Positions 1-10,739 of a stretch of 64,000 bases of DNA are shown in pieces. Within the stretch, counting starts at the first letter, position 1; the number at the start of each line of letters is the position of its first letter. A program made the translations under genes and the position numbers. The stretch comes from Wolfiporia cocos (lineage: Eukaryota > Basidiomycota > Agaricomycetes > Polyporales > Phaeolaceae), in NCBI GenBank assembly GCA_029448655.1, contig JACCLO010000002.1:1612001-1676000 (forward strand), in the 5' to 3' direction. The notes below the pieces were generated by a model, which worked only from the letters and a program-made list of their open reading frames with translations, had not been told where the DNA came from and did no database searches.

Positions 1-1612
1 TTGCTCTGTGTTAACATCAGTGCCACCAGTGTTCGCTACTGCGGCAGGAGATGGAGCAGAATCGCCTGCACCCTGCAATTCCTCTTGCCTCTTTGCTAGC
101 GGTCGCTCCTCAACCTGCGCCTCCAACGCCATTGTATTCTGCTTGAGTATCTCGGTTTCGGCTAATTGTTCAGGCGACGGTGTGTCAGCAGTTCCAGACT
201 CTGGAGGCTCGGATGGAACGGACGACTGGGGAGTCTGCTGCTGTGCTGGCTGTTCTGGTGGTGGAACAGGCGTCATCGCGTCCAACTTCGGCAGAAACGC
301 AGAATTGATGTCTCCGATACCGACAAAGAAGTCGTCTGAATCACTTGTTATCTTTCGGATACGCACGAATAGAGATTTCACTGACATGGTATAACCTTGA
401 CGAGATTGGGGCACCACTCCCAGACATCTGCGCGATCGTCAATGATGACTACCATGGACTGATCACTCGGGAACAATCGCTGCAGACTTTTCTGCGTTAA
501 ACCTAACAGCTCAAGTGAGAACCCTCGATTATAACGTTGAAGTATAGACCCACTGCCGCTCTCATCTCGACTAAGCAAACGCCCGCCGAAGATCTTGCCG
601 TCCGGGTCAATGGCAGCGCACACTTCTTCGGCATATGCACGCGTACCCATTGTATACACGTGCATCTCATATTTCTTTGCCATATCATGTAGGAATTCCT
701 TCCATCCCGGCCTAATGACTGATCAGCGACGCCACACCGCATACATACCACTATACCTACCGCGGTTTGATGTAATACATACAACCTTCATTCTCAATGG
801 CCTTCTCCTTCCCACTTGGGCCACGGAACATGGGCTGCCCCAACGCCTCAGGGCCAAGTCGGAACTTCTTGACATCTTTCAGGGCCTCCCAGTTCGGGTT
901 CACCTCGTCGTCAGCATCTGGCAGCGTATCGTCCGAGCCAGGCTCTTTGTCCTGTGCTGCTTCGACTTTCATAGCGCGGCGCGCCTCCCATGCCTCGCCT
1001 TCCGCAATCCATTCACCGACCGTGGGATCGACAGTCGCATGCACGATAGTTTGATCAAGGTCGACAATTAGCGAGAGCTTGCGACTCTTGAGCAGGTGTT
1101 CAGCTGTCTCACGCTCTATGCGCTGTGCCTCTTCGAGGGAAACGAGAGGGCCGTTGGCTGAGTGCGTCATTTGTATCGAAGCCCGAGATGTGTCAGAGAA
1201 TCCAGTGTAGTCATGACTGGTACGGATGTTGTTGAGTGTGGGCACATAGTTCAGGAAGAAACAGGACTTACTCTGTCATGTCCTTCCCGCACAAGCAGCA
1301 TAGGCCGGCGAGCTGCACCCCGTGCTTACATGGCTCCGTGACGTGAATCGCCGGCCAATCCTTCGCTCTTCGCGCCGAAACAGTCTCTCCCGGTTTGAAA
1401 ATCCACTTCTCCACAGTCCCCTCTACGGATGAATCCCATGTTCCGAAGCGTATCTCGGGCGCACTGTCAGGGTCAGAAGACTTGCGGGTGAACGAATAGC
1501 TGAGCAGCTGCGATCCGCGGGCGACGGGTGCTGCAACATCAACGGCATGGCTAATAATCTTGATGGGGTATGGTAGTTCCGAGGGAAGATATAGTTCAGT
1601 CGAGGAGGACAT
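1..1612 (-). CDS. FCP1: RNA polymerase II CTD phosphatase Fcp1, C-terminus beyond left edge
   Basis: Removes phosphate from the serine residues of the RNA polymerase II C-terminal repeat, recycling the enzyme in the nucleus. Exons read as complement(1..335, 386..711, 761..1216, 1272..1612), 486 codons up to the edge. The start MSSSTELYLPSELPYPIKI fits the N-terminal region of fungal Fcp1. A cysteine-rich CxxCGK stretch is followed by the catalytic signature DLDQTIVHAT (the DxDxT motif of HAD-type CTD phosphatases), then YYIKPRPGWKEFL, MHVYTMGTRAYAEEV and IDDRADVWEW, and after the last junction PYDFFVGIGDINSAFLPK. These are the FCPH-domain blocks in order. The BRCT domain expected at the C-terminus lies outside the window, so the gene is incomplete only because of the window edge. 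The family call is firm. Intron borders are my reading and join in frame. Confidence 0.95.
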
Positions 1613-2204
1613 TGCTAGAGTGCGATACGGACGCGCGGGTTCATTCAGGCTGCCAATCCCGGCCTTATTCTCGAACGTCTTGTCGCTACCAACCCCGGTC
1701 CGCATGAATGCGGCCTATGTGCGCTTGTTTGGCATCTCCATTTTCGGAACTCAACGCCGTCGTCATGCGGCTGCTCTATCAGTGATCCGCGCAATGCATG
1801 TGTTTCTGCTCGTCATCCAGAAAAGCACGGACAATATCGACGCTTGCAAGCGTACAATCAGACATCCGGCTACATCAGCAAAGTCTCGCGGCAATTCCCG
1901 ATGTATCACGATCCGCCTCGCGAGGAGGGACGTAATACTACGGTCTCGAACCGCGAACCACGACGTCGTGCTGCCGAATCGCACCGACGATTAGCGTGAA
2001 GGCAGCACGTGTACGCATTGATTTGCAGTATGCAGCGTGTGTACGAAGAAGACTCAGTTGGCTCTCAATTTGCGGACGCTTCTATTGATCAGGCTCTAAC
2101 GGACCGCCGGTCGACGGTTCTTCAACAACGGTAACATTGCGTTCTGCTCAACCTCCACGACTCATAAGCTAGCATCGTTGCCTACGCAAGGTGGCCGTCC
2201 TGGA
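1613..2204. other. Divergent intergenic region, FCP1 / first reductase
   Basis: These 592 bp separate two gene starts that face away from each other and should hold both promoters. I see no convincing TATA box, RNA gene or repeat. The open frames here are short and look like chance frames. Confidence 0.5.
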
Positions 2205-3221
2205 ATGTCTCTCGTTGTAATTGTGACCGGTAGCTCGAAAGGTGGCATTGGCTACGCGTTGTGAGTGCACTGACACAATTGTAAGGCGCATGCTCATGCT
2301 AACGGTCGAAGGTGCGAAGAGTTCGCGTTAAGAGGTTGCAAAGTTTATGCGACCGCCCGTCGCCTTGAGTCTATAGACAGCTTGGTCAACACAAATATCG
2401 AGCATCTTGGGCTGGATGTCACGGACGATGAAAATGTCGCAGAGGTAGTCAAGACTATAGTAGAACGGGAAGGAAAGATAGATATTTTGGTGAACAATGC
2501 CGGCGTTGCCTGCACAGGTGAGCACCACATAGGAGGGTTTTGCTGTGGCATCATAGATAACTGATGTGATATACTATACCATAGGACCCCTCGCGGAGAT
2601 GCCCATGGACAGGTTGATCGGAACATATGATGCAAATGTCTTCTCTGTTTTGCGCATGGTTAGAGCCGTGTTCCCTCATATGGCCACACGCAAGAAGGGA
2701 ACGATTGTGAACATCGGGTCAATCGGCGGTGAAATGTAAGCGTTCGCTCTAAGATGCGTGTCAGCATGTTGGTTCTAATCGAAACGGGTGTTGACAGTGC
2801 GACGCCATGGAGTGGAGTATATGCATCCACAAAAGCAAGCGTCAAATCAATTTCCGAGGCTCTCTGGATGGAATGTGCGCCCTTCAATATCTCTGTGGTG
2901 CATCTCGCTCCGGGTGGCGTCAAATCAAACATCGCTGCAAACTTCATTGACAAGTTCAGCCTTCCTCCTGATAGTTTTTATTTGGATTACATCGATTCGA
3001 TCATGCGACGGCTCAATCTCAGCCGCTCTCCCAAGGTTATGCCCACGGAGGAATTTGCCAGGAAGACAGTTGCTGCCGTGCTGTCCAAAAACCCTCCGCG
3101 ATATATGACATTGGGAATGGCATCGGGGCTTTTCAAGTTCCTCCAGTGGTTGCCAAGAGGGTTTGTACTCTGGATGATGTGGAGGTCATTCGTGGGAAAG
3201 CCTATGTTGAAGCTCATGTAG
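2205..3221 (+). CDS. Ayr1-like short-chain dehydrogenase/reductase, tandem copy 1
   Basis: NADPH-dependent classical SDR of the 1-acyldihydroxyacetone-phosphate reductase (Ayr1) type, which in yeast reduces acyl-DHAP in the ether/glycerolipid route at ER and lipid droplets. The substrate here is inferred only from family. Exons 2205..2260, 2312..2517, 2585..2735, 2798..3221 give 278 aa. Visible motifs: cofactor loop TGSSKGGIG near residue 8, TARR after beta-2, LDVTDD, NNAG, the catalytic serine in NIGSIGG, and the active-site YxxxK in YASTK. The C-terminal part has a hydrophobic patch, FLQWLPRGFVLWMMW, that may bind membrane or lipid droplets. The next gene is a close paralogue in the same orientation with the same exon lengths. 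The start is the ATG directly before the first beta strand (SLVVIVTG). Confidence 0.88.
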
Positions 3222-3521
3222 CACGGCCTGGGGAATTGAGATGCTTCACTGAAACAGTAGAACACGAAGGGGTCCGCTGCGTTCGCATTGAGTTGGATTT
3301 TCGGGCCATGTCGATGGGTCTACCTGAAATGTGCCAGGGAACACTTCCACTTCCGATAGCTGACCAACTTCAATGATGCAATCAAAACGTCCACGCCATA
3401 TACATAGGCCGTGAGACCCAAGCTAAGGCATGTTGGCTCGCACACATCAGCAGACATTGCCAATGCGATACGGTTCTCGACTGACGCGTATAAGGACTCT
3501 GTCGCTGACTAGTTGCACGTA
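3222..3521. other. Spacer between tandem reductase genes
   Basis: This 300-bp stretch must hold the terminator of copy 1 and the promoter of copy 2. Open frames run into it but match nothing. No repeat shared with the region upstream of copy 1 is obvious by eye. Confidence 0.4.
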
Positions 3522-4530
3522 ATGTCTCGCGTGGTAATCGTGACCGGCTGCTCGGAAGGTGGCATCGGCTACTCGCTGTGTGTCAACTGGCCAGCTCTGC
3601 AATATGTGTACTCACCTACTTCCCTCAGATGTCTAGAGTTCGCATCCAGAGGATGTAAAGTATATGCGACAGCCCGACGTCCCGAATCTATGGATAGCTT
3701 GACACACAAGAATATCGAACGACTCAAGCTTGATGTCACAGACGATGCAAATGTTGCAGATGTGGTGAAAACTGTAGTAGAGCGAGAAGGAAGGATTGAT
3801 ATTCTTTTCAACAACGCGGGTGTTGAATGTACAGGTACAGATCAGACGAAGTCTCGGTATGACCTCTATTCGACTCACAATCTTACCATGATTATAGGCC
3901 CGCTCGCCGAAATGCCCTTGGATAGGATCGCCCAGTCATTTGATGCAAATGTCTTCTCCGTGATACGCATGGTCAGGGCGGTCTTTCCCCACATGGCTGC
4001 GCGCAAGAGTGGAACTATTGTGAATATGGGATCGATAGCCGGCGAAATGTATGTGACTTCTGAGTGTACTCCTGCTCGCATATCTCTGAGATCTCAACAC
4101 GCACAGCGCCACCCCATGGGGCGGAGTCTATTCTGCAACGAAAGCGTGCTTGAAGTCGATCTCTGAGACGCTTTACATGGAGTGTGCGCCGTTCAACATA
4201 TCAGTGGTGCACCTCACGCCGGGTGGAGTCAAATCCAACATCGCCACCAATTACCTCAACAAATTCAGCTGTCTTCCGCAACCAGACAGCTTCTACGGAG
4301 GTTATCTTGACTCAATGGTACAGCACATTGGTTTGAGCCGGTCTCCCCATGCGATGCCTTCTGAGGAGTTCGCTAGGAGGGTGGTTACGGCCGTGTCGCT
4401 AAAGAATCCTCCACGCTATATGACACTGGCCTCTGCTTCGACAATCTTTCAAATTCTCCAGTGGCTGCCGAGAGGATTTGTACTGTGGTTGTTTTGGAAG
4501 CTCCTCGTCGGCAAGCCCGCACACGATTAG
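3522..4530 (+). CDS. Ayr1-like short-chain dehydrogenase/reductase, tandem copy 2
   Basis: Paralogue of the preceding gene. Exons 3522..3577, 3629..3834, 3898..4048, 4107..4530 have exactly the same lengths (56, 206, 151, 424 nt), so the protein is again 278 aa. Motifs: TGCSEGGIG, TARRPESMD, LDVTDDANVADVVK, NNAG, NMGSIAGE and the active-site YSATK. The C-terminus keeps the hydrophobic block LQWLPRGFVLWLFWKLLVGKP. Introns differ in sequence and length while the exons stay alike, as expected for a duplication that is not very recent. The function is inferred to be an NADPH-dependent reductase of lipid-type carbonyls, and Ayr1 is the nearest family I recognise. No broken frame is seen, so both copies look functional. 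Confidence 0.88.
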
Positions 4531-4918
4531 TTATGCGGTTATGCCCCGTCGTACCTTCTAGCTAACCGTCGCGAGTCTTTCAATGCATGCCCGGCCTTTT
4601 GGAGGTTCTTGGCGGATCAGTCGATGAGCATTTACTATCACGCGTACGGTCGTTCAGGTTCAGTGGCTCAATTGGTATGTAGTTGAAACTCTGAAACTTC
4701 AAGTTTGATGTGCCGCTAGTTGAAGATGCACATGCTAGCTTTTTCTGTACCTTTCACTTCCTCCCCTCTACCTGACGCGTCTCATACCTATCTGCCCTAC
4801 TACGCCTCAGAGCGCCCGCTTTTGTACCCTCACACGTGCACTCGTAAGCGCTGGCATGCCGTCTTGCCACAACCCAAACCCGTCTCATTGACGAACCGCC
4901 ACTACACGCATTCACATC
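4531..4918. other. Intergenic region upstream of the myosin light chain gene
   Basis: This 388-bp stretch lacks a supported gene. Around 4672 the text TGGCTCAATTGG resembles a tRNA A box, but no matching T arm or acceptor stem can be drawn. The pyrimidine-rich tract at 4740-4800 looks like a fungal promoter or leader region of the next gene. Confidence 0.4.
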
Positions 4919-5694
4919 ATGTCGAGATACGAGGAACTGCTCTCCCCGGAGAGCACCTCAACAAATCTGCCTAAGGCGCAACGCGGACGACTTCGTCGCG
5001 AGCCCTCCGGTGTTTTCTCGCTGTTCTCTCCACCGCAGATCCAGCAGTTTCGAGAGGCCTTCTCGCTGATTGACCACGATGGCAATGGGGTAGTCAGCGA
5101 TCAAGATTTGAAGCATATCTTCACAAGCTTAGGTGTGCTTTGCAAGTTGAACCAGTGGACGCGTGCTTATATTGGTTGTACGCGTCGGATATATTATTGT
5201 AGGTATTACACCGTCCAAGACGATGGTCGACAACCTTCTTGCGGATCGTCCTGGTGACCATAAGGGCAGTGGCCAACATTCGAAGCTACCTTCGTCTGAA
5301 TCAGACATGTCCAATGATCGGGGCATCACGTTCCCCATGTTTCTTACCATGATGGGCGAGCACTTGTACGACTTTGATTCCGAAGCAGAGCTCCTCGAGG
5401 CGTTCGAGTGCTTTGACGAGGATGACTCTGGGTTTGTGAAGTGCGATGAGATGAGAAAGTGGCTGGGCGATGTAGGGGAAAGAATGGACCAACAAGAGGT
5501 CAGTATTCCGTCCCTCTAACTGTCCACGACATGCTATGGTACGACGCTATTTGTCGTCTAATGCTGATTGTATCCAGATTGACAAGTTCTTGAACGGTCC
5601 TTTCACGGATCGCCACGGAAACTTTAACTACAGAGAATGGGTCAAGGTTGTCAGGATCAATGCCGACAATGACGAAGCCGATACCCAGCTATAG
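4919..5694 (+). CDS. RLC1: Myosin II regulatory light chain, EF-hand protein
   Basis: Calmodulin-superfamily light chain that binds the neck of type II myosin and works in the cytokinetic ring. Exons 4919..5132, 5203..5498, 5578..5694 give 208 aa. The N-terminal extension is basic and Ser/Pro-rich. It is followed by the first EF hand, FREAFSLIDHDGNGVVSDQDL (residues about 42-62), with a complete calcium loop DHDGNGVVSDQD. The middle holds ITFPMFLTMMGEHLYDFDSEAELLEAF and a second acidic loop, DEDDSGFVKCDE. The last exon has DKFLNGPFTDRHGNFNYREWVKVV, a degenerate EF hand. The phosphorylatable serine usual in these proteins may lie in the Ser/Pro-rich N-terminus before FSLF. Calmodulin or an essential light chain is less likely, because only the first loop is canonical and the N-terminal extension is long. 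Confidence 0.85.
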
Positions 5695-6010
5695 CTATCT
5701 GGACGTCGTTAACGTCCCATGATACCTTGATATGACAATTGTGACGACCATTTATGACATTTATGCTATTACTTCTCATTTCGTGTTCCTGTCCGGTGCG
5801 CAATGCACATGTTCATCACCGTGTCCAAATATGCAATGCCCTCTGCCTCGTCCCGACATAGGCTCTCCGCGTCAACGTTTCTACGCTCGCAAACATTCGT
5901 GTGCATCTATTGCGCGGTACTATGATTCCTACAGCCTCAATGCAAAAAATCGTAACAGTGGGTACGTTCGGTCACGGTAGTGTTACTAATTGTATTAAAA
6001 GCCCATCCTT
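5695..6010. other. Convergent intergenic region
   Basis: This 316-bp AT-richer stretch lies between two gene ends facing each other and should carry both polyadenylation regions. No gene, repeat or RNA was recognised. Confidence 0.4.
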
Positions 6011-7493
6011 TCATGCCCATTGTCCCTCTAGTGGGCGAGGAGGGATCGTTTCCGAATCCATGGCAAGTTCCTTGAAGACTTGTTGAATGGATTCATGCCC
6101 TTCCTTCTCCTCGGCTTCTTGCAGCGCTACCCTGTTGCTCAATCGAAGTCAAGGAAAGTCGAAGGCACGATGCTCACCTACACCTCTGCCATCCCCCAGG
6201 CTCTGCTCCAATCCATCTTCTCCGCTTCTCGCTGCAATGAACAACAGCTCTACGCCTTCAAAGTCGAGCATTTGTCTTCTCTCGGCGCTGGCAAACCGTA
6301 GACCGAACTCTTTTCTTCCCCTACTACCACCTCTGCCGAACACTCCATTCATGATGTCGTCAGGATAGTTAGCAGCGCGATTCTTGGGCAATCCGACTTG
6401 TCCTGGGCCAGTTGGCGGCGCCAGAGGGTTCTTGACCTGTAGGACGAACGAAGAAGCCGGATGGATCCCAAGCTCAGCTTGTACTTCTCCGAAGTGCTCG
6501 GGCGTCGGATGTGACAGGTGATAACCGAAATGCGTCTCCCTCTGCGATGGTATGCGTGCTTCCTTATTGACGATGGCATATGCACCGCGTGCTGCCAAAC
6601 GCGCAGGACCTTGATGGCGAGTTCCTGGGTGGCGATTCTGAGATCGACCGGAAGGATACTCCGATGGTACACATACCTCTTGTCTTGGTCTCATACTGCT
6701 TCGGACCCAGCCCCTCCTCAAGCTTCTTCAGGTCTTCGCCTACGGTGGTTATGGTTGCCCAGAAGACATTGCTCCTACCACGGCCTTTCTCTGGGTCGGG
6801 CAGGCTCTTCTTGCCTACTATCAGCAACCTGAACGATTTTTTGTCCTTTCCTGTGGGCTCGGTTGCTGGAACTGCATCGGCACCGGCGGAGAGTAATGTC
6901 ATTTGGTCATCCTCCGCTTTGACGGCATCATCCTGTCCTGAGTAACTTGCGAACTCGGGTGGACGAGGCACGAGGAGAATGTAGAAGCGCTGTACTTCGT
7001 CAATGGACTGCGCCTCGTCCACCTCCACTTTAGGGCGGTAGAAGAAGTAGATATGACCTCGTTCAATTGTACCTGCATTGTTTGGTCAGGCAATACGCGT
7101 CGCATTCGTGCTTTGGCTCGTCTCACCTGTCTGGTATGATTGCTCTAGAGGCTGTTGTTCTTTGAAGCTTTCCTCTGCAGGCCCCTCTTTCGACTGAGTA
7201 TTCTCGTCCGCTGCTTGATCGTCCGCCACGGCGCTCTCCTTCTCATTGCCGGCTTCATTGTCCGTCGTTTTCGGCTTCTTTACAGGCGGCTCCTCTTCAA
7301 CACTATCAGGCTTTCCTTCGTGTTCATCAATTTCTCGCTTTTCCCCAGCTACTGCGCCCCTCGCATTGGATTTGGCACCTTTCCTAGGGCTAGCTCTGTT
7401 CGCTTTGCCCTTGGATGCTGGTTTCGCGTGGATCTCTTGTTTCTCGCCCACCGGATTAGTATTCTGCGCTGCTTGTCTTCTTGTTGTCGGCAT
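6011..7493 (-). CDS. Conserved fungal protein of unknown function, nuclear-looking
   Basis: Exons complement(6011..6126, 6178..6624, 6677..7072, 7127..7493) give 441 aa with all junctions in frame. The first ~135 residues are charged and probably disordered, with Lys/Arg runs such as PVKKPKTT that could serve as a nuclear signal, and a start MPTTRRQAAQ. After the first intron a folded part begins with TIERGHIYFFYRPKVEVDEA and RFYILLVPRP, followed by a strand-rich region (FRLLIVGKKSLPDP, NVFWATITTVGEDL) and then ARLAARGAYAIV, THFGYHLSHP, FVLQVKNPL. A short helix QEAEEKEGHESIQQVFKELAMD precedes the very C-terminus, PPRPLEGQWA. I recall homologues across ascomycetes and basidiomycetes, sometimes labelled BTB-domain transcription factor, but I see no BTB fold signature and no catalytic motif. 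No function is assigned. Confidence 0.8.
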
Positions 7494-7746
7494 TCTCCTG
7501 GACACAAGACGTCTCAATGAGAGTGGTAGCAATCGGAGGGGAGTGCTCTGCTCGACTCGGCGCAAGTGACGTCATGTCTGCTTCGATGCGACGCGTCTCG
7601 TCACATTCACGTGGCTTCTCGACGTGACTCCCTCTCATTAGGTGAGCAGGTGAGCAGAACAGCGGTAAATCTTATTGCATGGTACAAAGCTGATATCTTT
7701 ACAACCACGAGCCATTATAAACCACGAGCCAAAATACAGCTAACAA

Positions 7747-8326
7747 TTAGGAAACGGTGATTCTCTTGGGACCCTCCTGCGGCGCAGCCCTAGGGAAGGA
7801 GACAGTCAAGAGGCCGTTCTCCATCGAAGCCTTGATATCGTTCGTCTGCAGAGCTCGCGTTAGTCATGATCCGATCAGTTTTTGCATTCGGGTCACTTAC
7901 GTTGATACCGGCAGGAAGTTGGAGAGTGCGGGAGAATTTGCCATATTGCCGCTCGCGGACGGCGTAGCCGGCCTCGTTACGTTCGGTCGACTGCTTGCTC
8001 TCGCCCGATACAGTGAGACGGTTATTGTGCACGTCAATACTAACATCCTCCTTCCTCAGGCCAGGCAGCTCGAATGTGGCCTCGACCTGATTCGTCTGGG
8101 AGTTTTCGTGCACGTCCATTCTACATCTCGTAATATCGATGTGAGCACTCAGCTCTGGACCCTGCGGCTCACGCACTCACCTAGGCCATGCAACGCTGCG
8201 ATTATCGGGGCGGCGCTGTATTTGGCCCTGACCCTGAGGGTAACCCACGTTCCTTTCGGTAAGGGCGTCGTCAAGGAGGCGGTTGAACTCCGCAAAAGGG
8301 TCGTAGAAGAAGTGCGGGTAAGACAT
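7747..8326 (-). CDS. Small heat shock protein, Hsp20/alpha-crystallin family
   Basis: ATP-independent chaperone that holds unfolding proteins and forms oligomers. Exons complement(7747..7845, 7901..8120, 8181..8326) give 154 aa, the usual length for a cytosolic fungal Hsp20. The start is MSYPHFFYDPFAEFNRLLDDAL, a typical short amphipathic N-arm. The alpha-crystallin domain starts near RMDVHENSQTNQVEATFELPGLRKEDVSIDVHNNRLTVSGE and ends with the conserved block ASMENGLLTVSFPR, the beta-9 region. The tail GPKRITVS contains the I-x-V motif that docks into neighbouring subunits. Three heat-shock-element-like GAAnnTTC/TTCnnGAA boxes and a TATA box lie upstream, which agrees with heat induction by Hsf1. 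The family call is certain. The number of paralogues cannot be judged here. Confidence 0.95.
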
Positions 8327-8421
8327 CGCAAGAATAGAGTTCAATGGTGAGTGTTCTGGAGTTTGGCAGCTCGTTGTTCGTCGATTTCTGAGTTGACCGA
8401 GGAGCACCAATGCGTCCAGAC

Positions 8422-8428
8422 TATATAC
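8422..8428 (-). promoter_or_regulatory. TATA box of the Hsp20 gene
   Basis: TATATAG on the minus strand, about 95 bp upstream of the Hsp20 start codon, the normal spacing for a stress-gene TATA box with a short leader. Confidence 0.6.
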
Positions 8429-8497
8429 CTCAAAGCTTACTCCTCTTCCTCTCTCATGACTATCCTCGTCGTTTCTTGTCTACACGAGAAACAGCTC

Positions 8498-8646
8498 GAA
8501 CATTCAGCCTCATCAAGGAGTGTTGCCGCATTCGGAAGCCGATCTGTTCTCCGGACTCCATCAAACCATCACAAAGCCAAACACACGCGCTACATATGGA
8601 AACTGTAGTTCGAGAACATGCTACGGCGCATTCGTTGCTTCTCGAA
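8498..8646 (-). promoter_or_regulatory. Heat-shock-element-like cluster upstream of Hsp20
   Basis: Three inverted nGAAn units fit the Hsf1 site: GAAcaTTC at 8498-8505, TTCgaGAA at 8609-8616 and TTCtcGAA at 8639-8646. They sit 170-320 bp upstream of the Hsp20 start codon and beyond its TATA box. Each is only a two-unit core, but further single GAA/TTC units lie nearby. Binding is inferred from the known Hsf1 consensus. Confidence 0.55.
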
Positions 8647-8649
8647 ATC

Positions 8650-10540
8650 GTCCACCGTTCCATGGGCTGTGCGTTGGTATCTACGCGCATGATCTGCATA
8701 CAGGAGCGGCGTAGGTTCAACTTGGCGGCCTTGCCGTGAAGTCTAGCGCAGTCATGAGTTCACGACGAGAAATTACCATCAAACAGCACCCGCGCTGCCG
8801 AAGGCAGTCATTCCTACGCGGGGACCGTCCGTTGACTGAGCCAGCACAGCGTCACCGAGTCTAATTTTCTACGAATGCGTAAATACTCCCATGCGCATTC
8901 TTCGTCGCACGGCCGCAAATAACGACGTACACGCATCTAGATTCCTGTTACCGGCGGGATACAGGGTAACGTCTATTGGTCATTGGTTACACGCATTGAT
9001 AAGCATCATAGGTGTGCCAAGAACTGGGTACGCGCTAGTCGCTACGATGCTCCGTTACGTCCTCAGGCAGGACAACTGGCACCTTTGTCGACCGTGCCGG
9101 TCCCGAATTTTCAGACGGTCCGTAGACTGCTCCCGGGAACTAACGAGGAATCGCCTTCATTTCCGCGCGCTCTGGTCTCCACCCGGTCACACCTCGTGCA
9201 CCTCGGGTCCCACACCAACAATGGTTTAGCGGTCTGGATGGTATCCCTAAACACAGCCTCGCTACCCGCGCCGACGTGGCTCGGACAATACGGGTTCGAA
9301 TGCGGCCTCCCCTTTGCCATATGTGTGCTTGGCATCTAGTCGCCGCCTTCTCAGAGATGCCGCCCAATACCCAGATCACCGGCTGCCTTTGTAGCTGGGG
9401 AGCTAAATGCAGCCAAGCCACTACCTCATTGGCCTGCACATCAAGTCTCCAAACCAGGCGCCTGATCTCGTCGGATCGGCTTGTTGCATTTCACAGCATG
9501 GCGCGGCATTTGCTTGTCATATGTCAGACGAGCATGTCTTGGTGCTGCGGGGCAAGGAGGCATTGGCGACTGACCACGGATGTTTCTTGGACCCGGATCC
9601 TATTACCAATGACTACACCCATGCTTTTATTCGATGGAGCGGCCACGAGCGATGATCGCATCCAGACTCGTAACAACTGGGGTCACAGCCTCGCCATGCG
9701 CCGCTGGAAGTATTGTACGAAAAGCCATTGTATGCTGCTTCCGTTGCGGCGTTCTTTGTCCGCGATGAAGAGCAACACAACTCAAGTCGCCCATACGTGG
9801 CGGCCGGGTGGAGGTACTTTCTGCATTATCATGAATCCGATTTTTCACTGCAGTGCCGCGTTGATTAATACCGTCTCGTTTGGTTTATTGTATTCTTCAA
9901 AACTAAGTAACCTCTCTCAATATCTGTCGTGTCAATTTTGATCATGCATTATCTCGAGCCTGAATGAAACTGCCGTCAATAATGAGAATAGGCTATCACT
10001 GTGGTACGGCGCATGCGTCAGCAACAAGACAAGACAGCTGCGTACTGGCCTATGGTTCCCCGTGAAGAGGTTGTGAGCAGACCACTCATTGCAAGGCGCT
10101 TGTATTATTGCAACTTGTGATCGAACCAAACCCAGGTGAACGGTATATTGACGGAGATGGGTGAGAGTAGCAGTCTCAATCAGAATAAAGAACCACTTAT
10201 ACTCATTTCAAAGATGTGCATTACAACCAGCGTGGCATGGTCATAAGTAAAGAGTACCATTCTGTCGCATAGTCAAGGCATCTGCCTACTTGAGCATAGA
10301 CGATAGGCTCACACGGCTACAATAAAGCCCTTCTAGCCTGAAAGCTCATGAATGAATAGCACGATCTCGTTAACCCAGATCAACCGCTGCACGAGTATAT
10401 TGAATCCGAAATGGGATACAAAGGTCAGTCTAGGCTGCAAGCAAGCACTACGCCATGACTATCTCCGCGGAACCAGAGTTTTCATGCGGGGTAGCAGCTT
10501 GGCAGGCTTATTATTCTAGACGTTGCCCATGCTATCGTCC
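8650..10540. other. Gene-poor region, left part
   Basis: About 1.9 kb without any coding frame I can support. The longest frame (9276-9941, plus) has no recognisable motif, no plausible splice structure and a composition that does not resemble the neighbouring genes. No RNA gene or transposase remnant was recognised. Confidence 0.4.
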
Positions 10541-10739
10541 AATGATACCTAGTCTCGTCCCCAGCCCTTGCACGTGGCTGCTGCCACTCGGGAGGACCCG
10601 AGCGGAGTGCGAAAAACATATTGCAGCAGCCACTGTACACAGTGGCACCTGCAATATGTTTTTCGCACTCCGCCCGGACATGTCCGGGCTGCAGGTGCCA
10701 CGTGAGGTATAAGGTCTGGAACCGAGACTAAATGATACC
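10541..10739. mobile_element. Foldback MITE-like element with 9-bp target duplication
   Basis: The direct repeat AATGATACC occurs at 10541-10549 and 10731-10739. Between them, 10550-10730 (181 bp) is nearly one long inverted repeat: it begins TAGTCTCG and ends CGAGACTA. Its inner arms, 10602-10626 and 10649-10673, are perfectly complementary over 25 bp, and the tip holds the palindrome CACTGTACACAGTG. Smaller complementary blocks (CACGTGGC and others) line up between the ends and the core. Size, ends and absence of coding sequence fit a non-autonomous DNA transposon. A 9-bp duplication is typical of Mutator-like elements, so mobilisation by a MULE is an inference. The identical flanks suggest a fairly recent insertion. 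Confidence 0.75.

Noticed and set aside
1763..1984. Possible remnant of a third reductase copy upstream of the tandem pair
   Set aside because: The frames here show none of the SDR motifs (TGxxxGIG, NNAG, YxxxK).
4661..4735. Possible tRNA gene (A-box-like TGGCTCAATTGG)
   Set aside because: No T-arm GTTCGANTC, no anticodon stem and no pairing acceptor stem can be drawn.
9276..9941. 221-aa plus-strand frame in the gene-poor region
   Set aside because: No motif, irregular composition and no sign of selection. Likely a chance frame.
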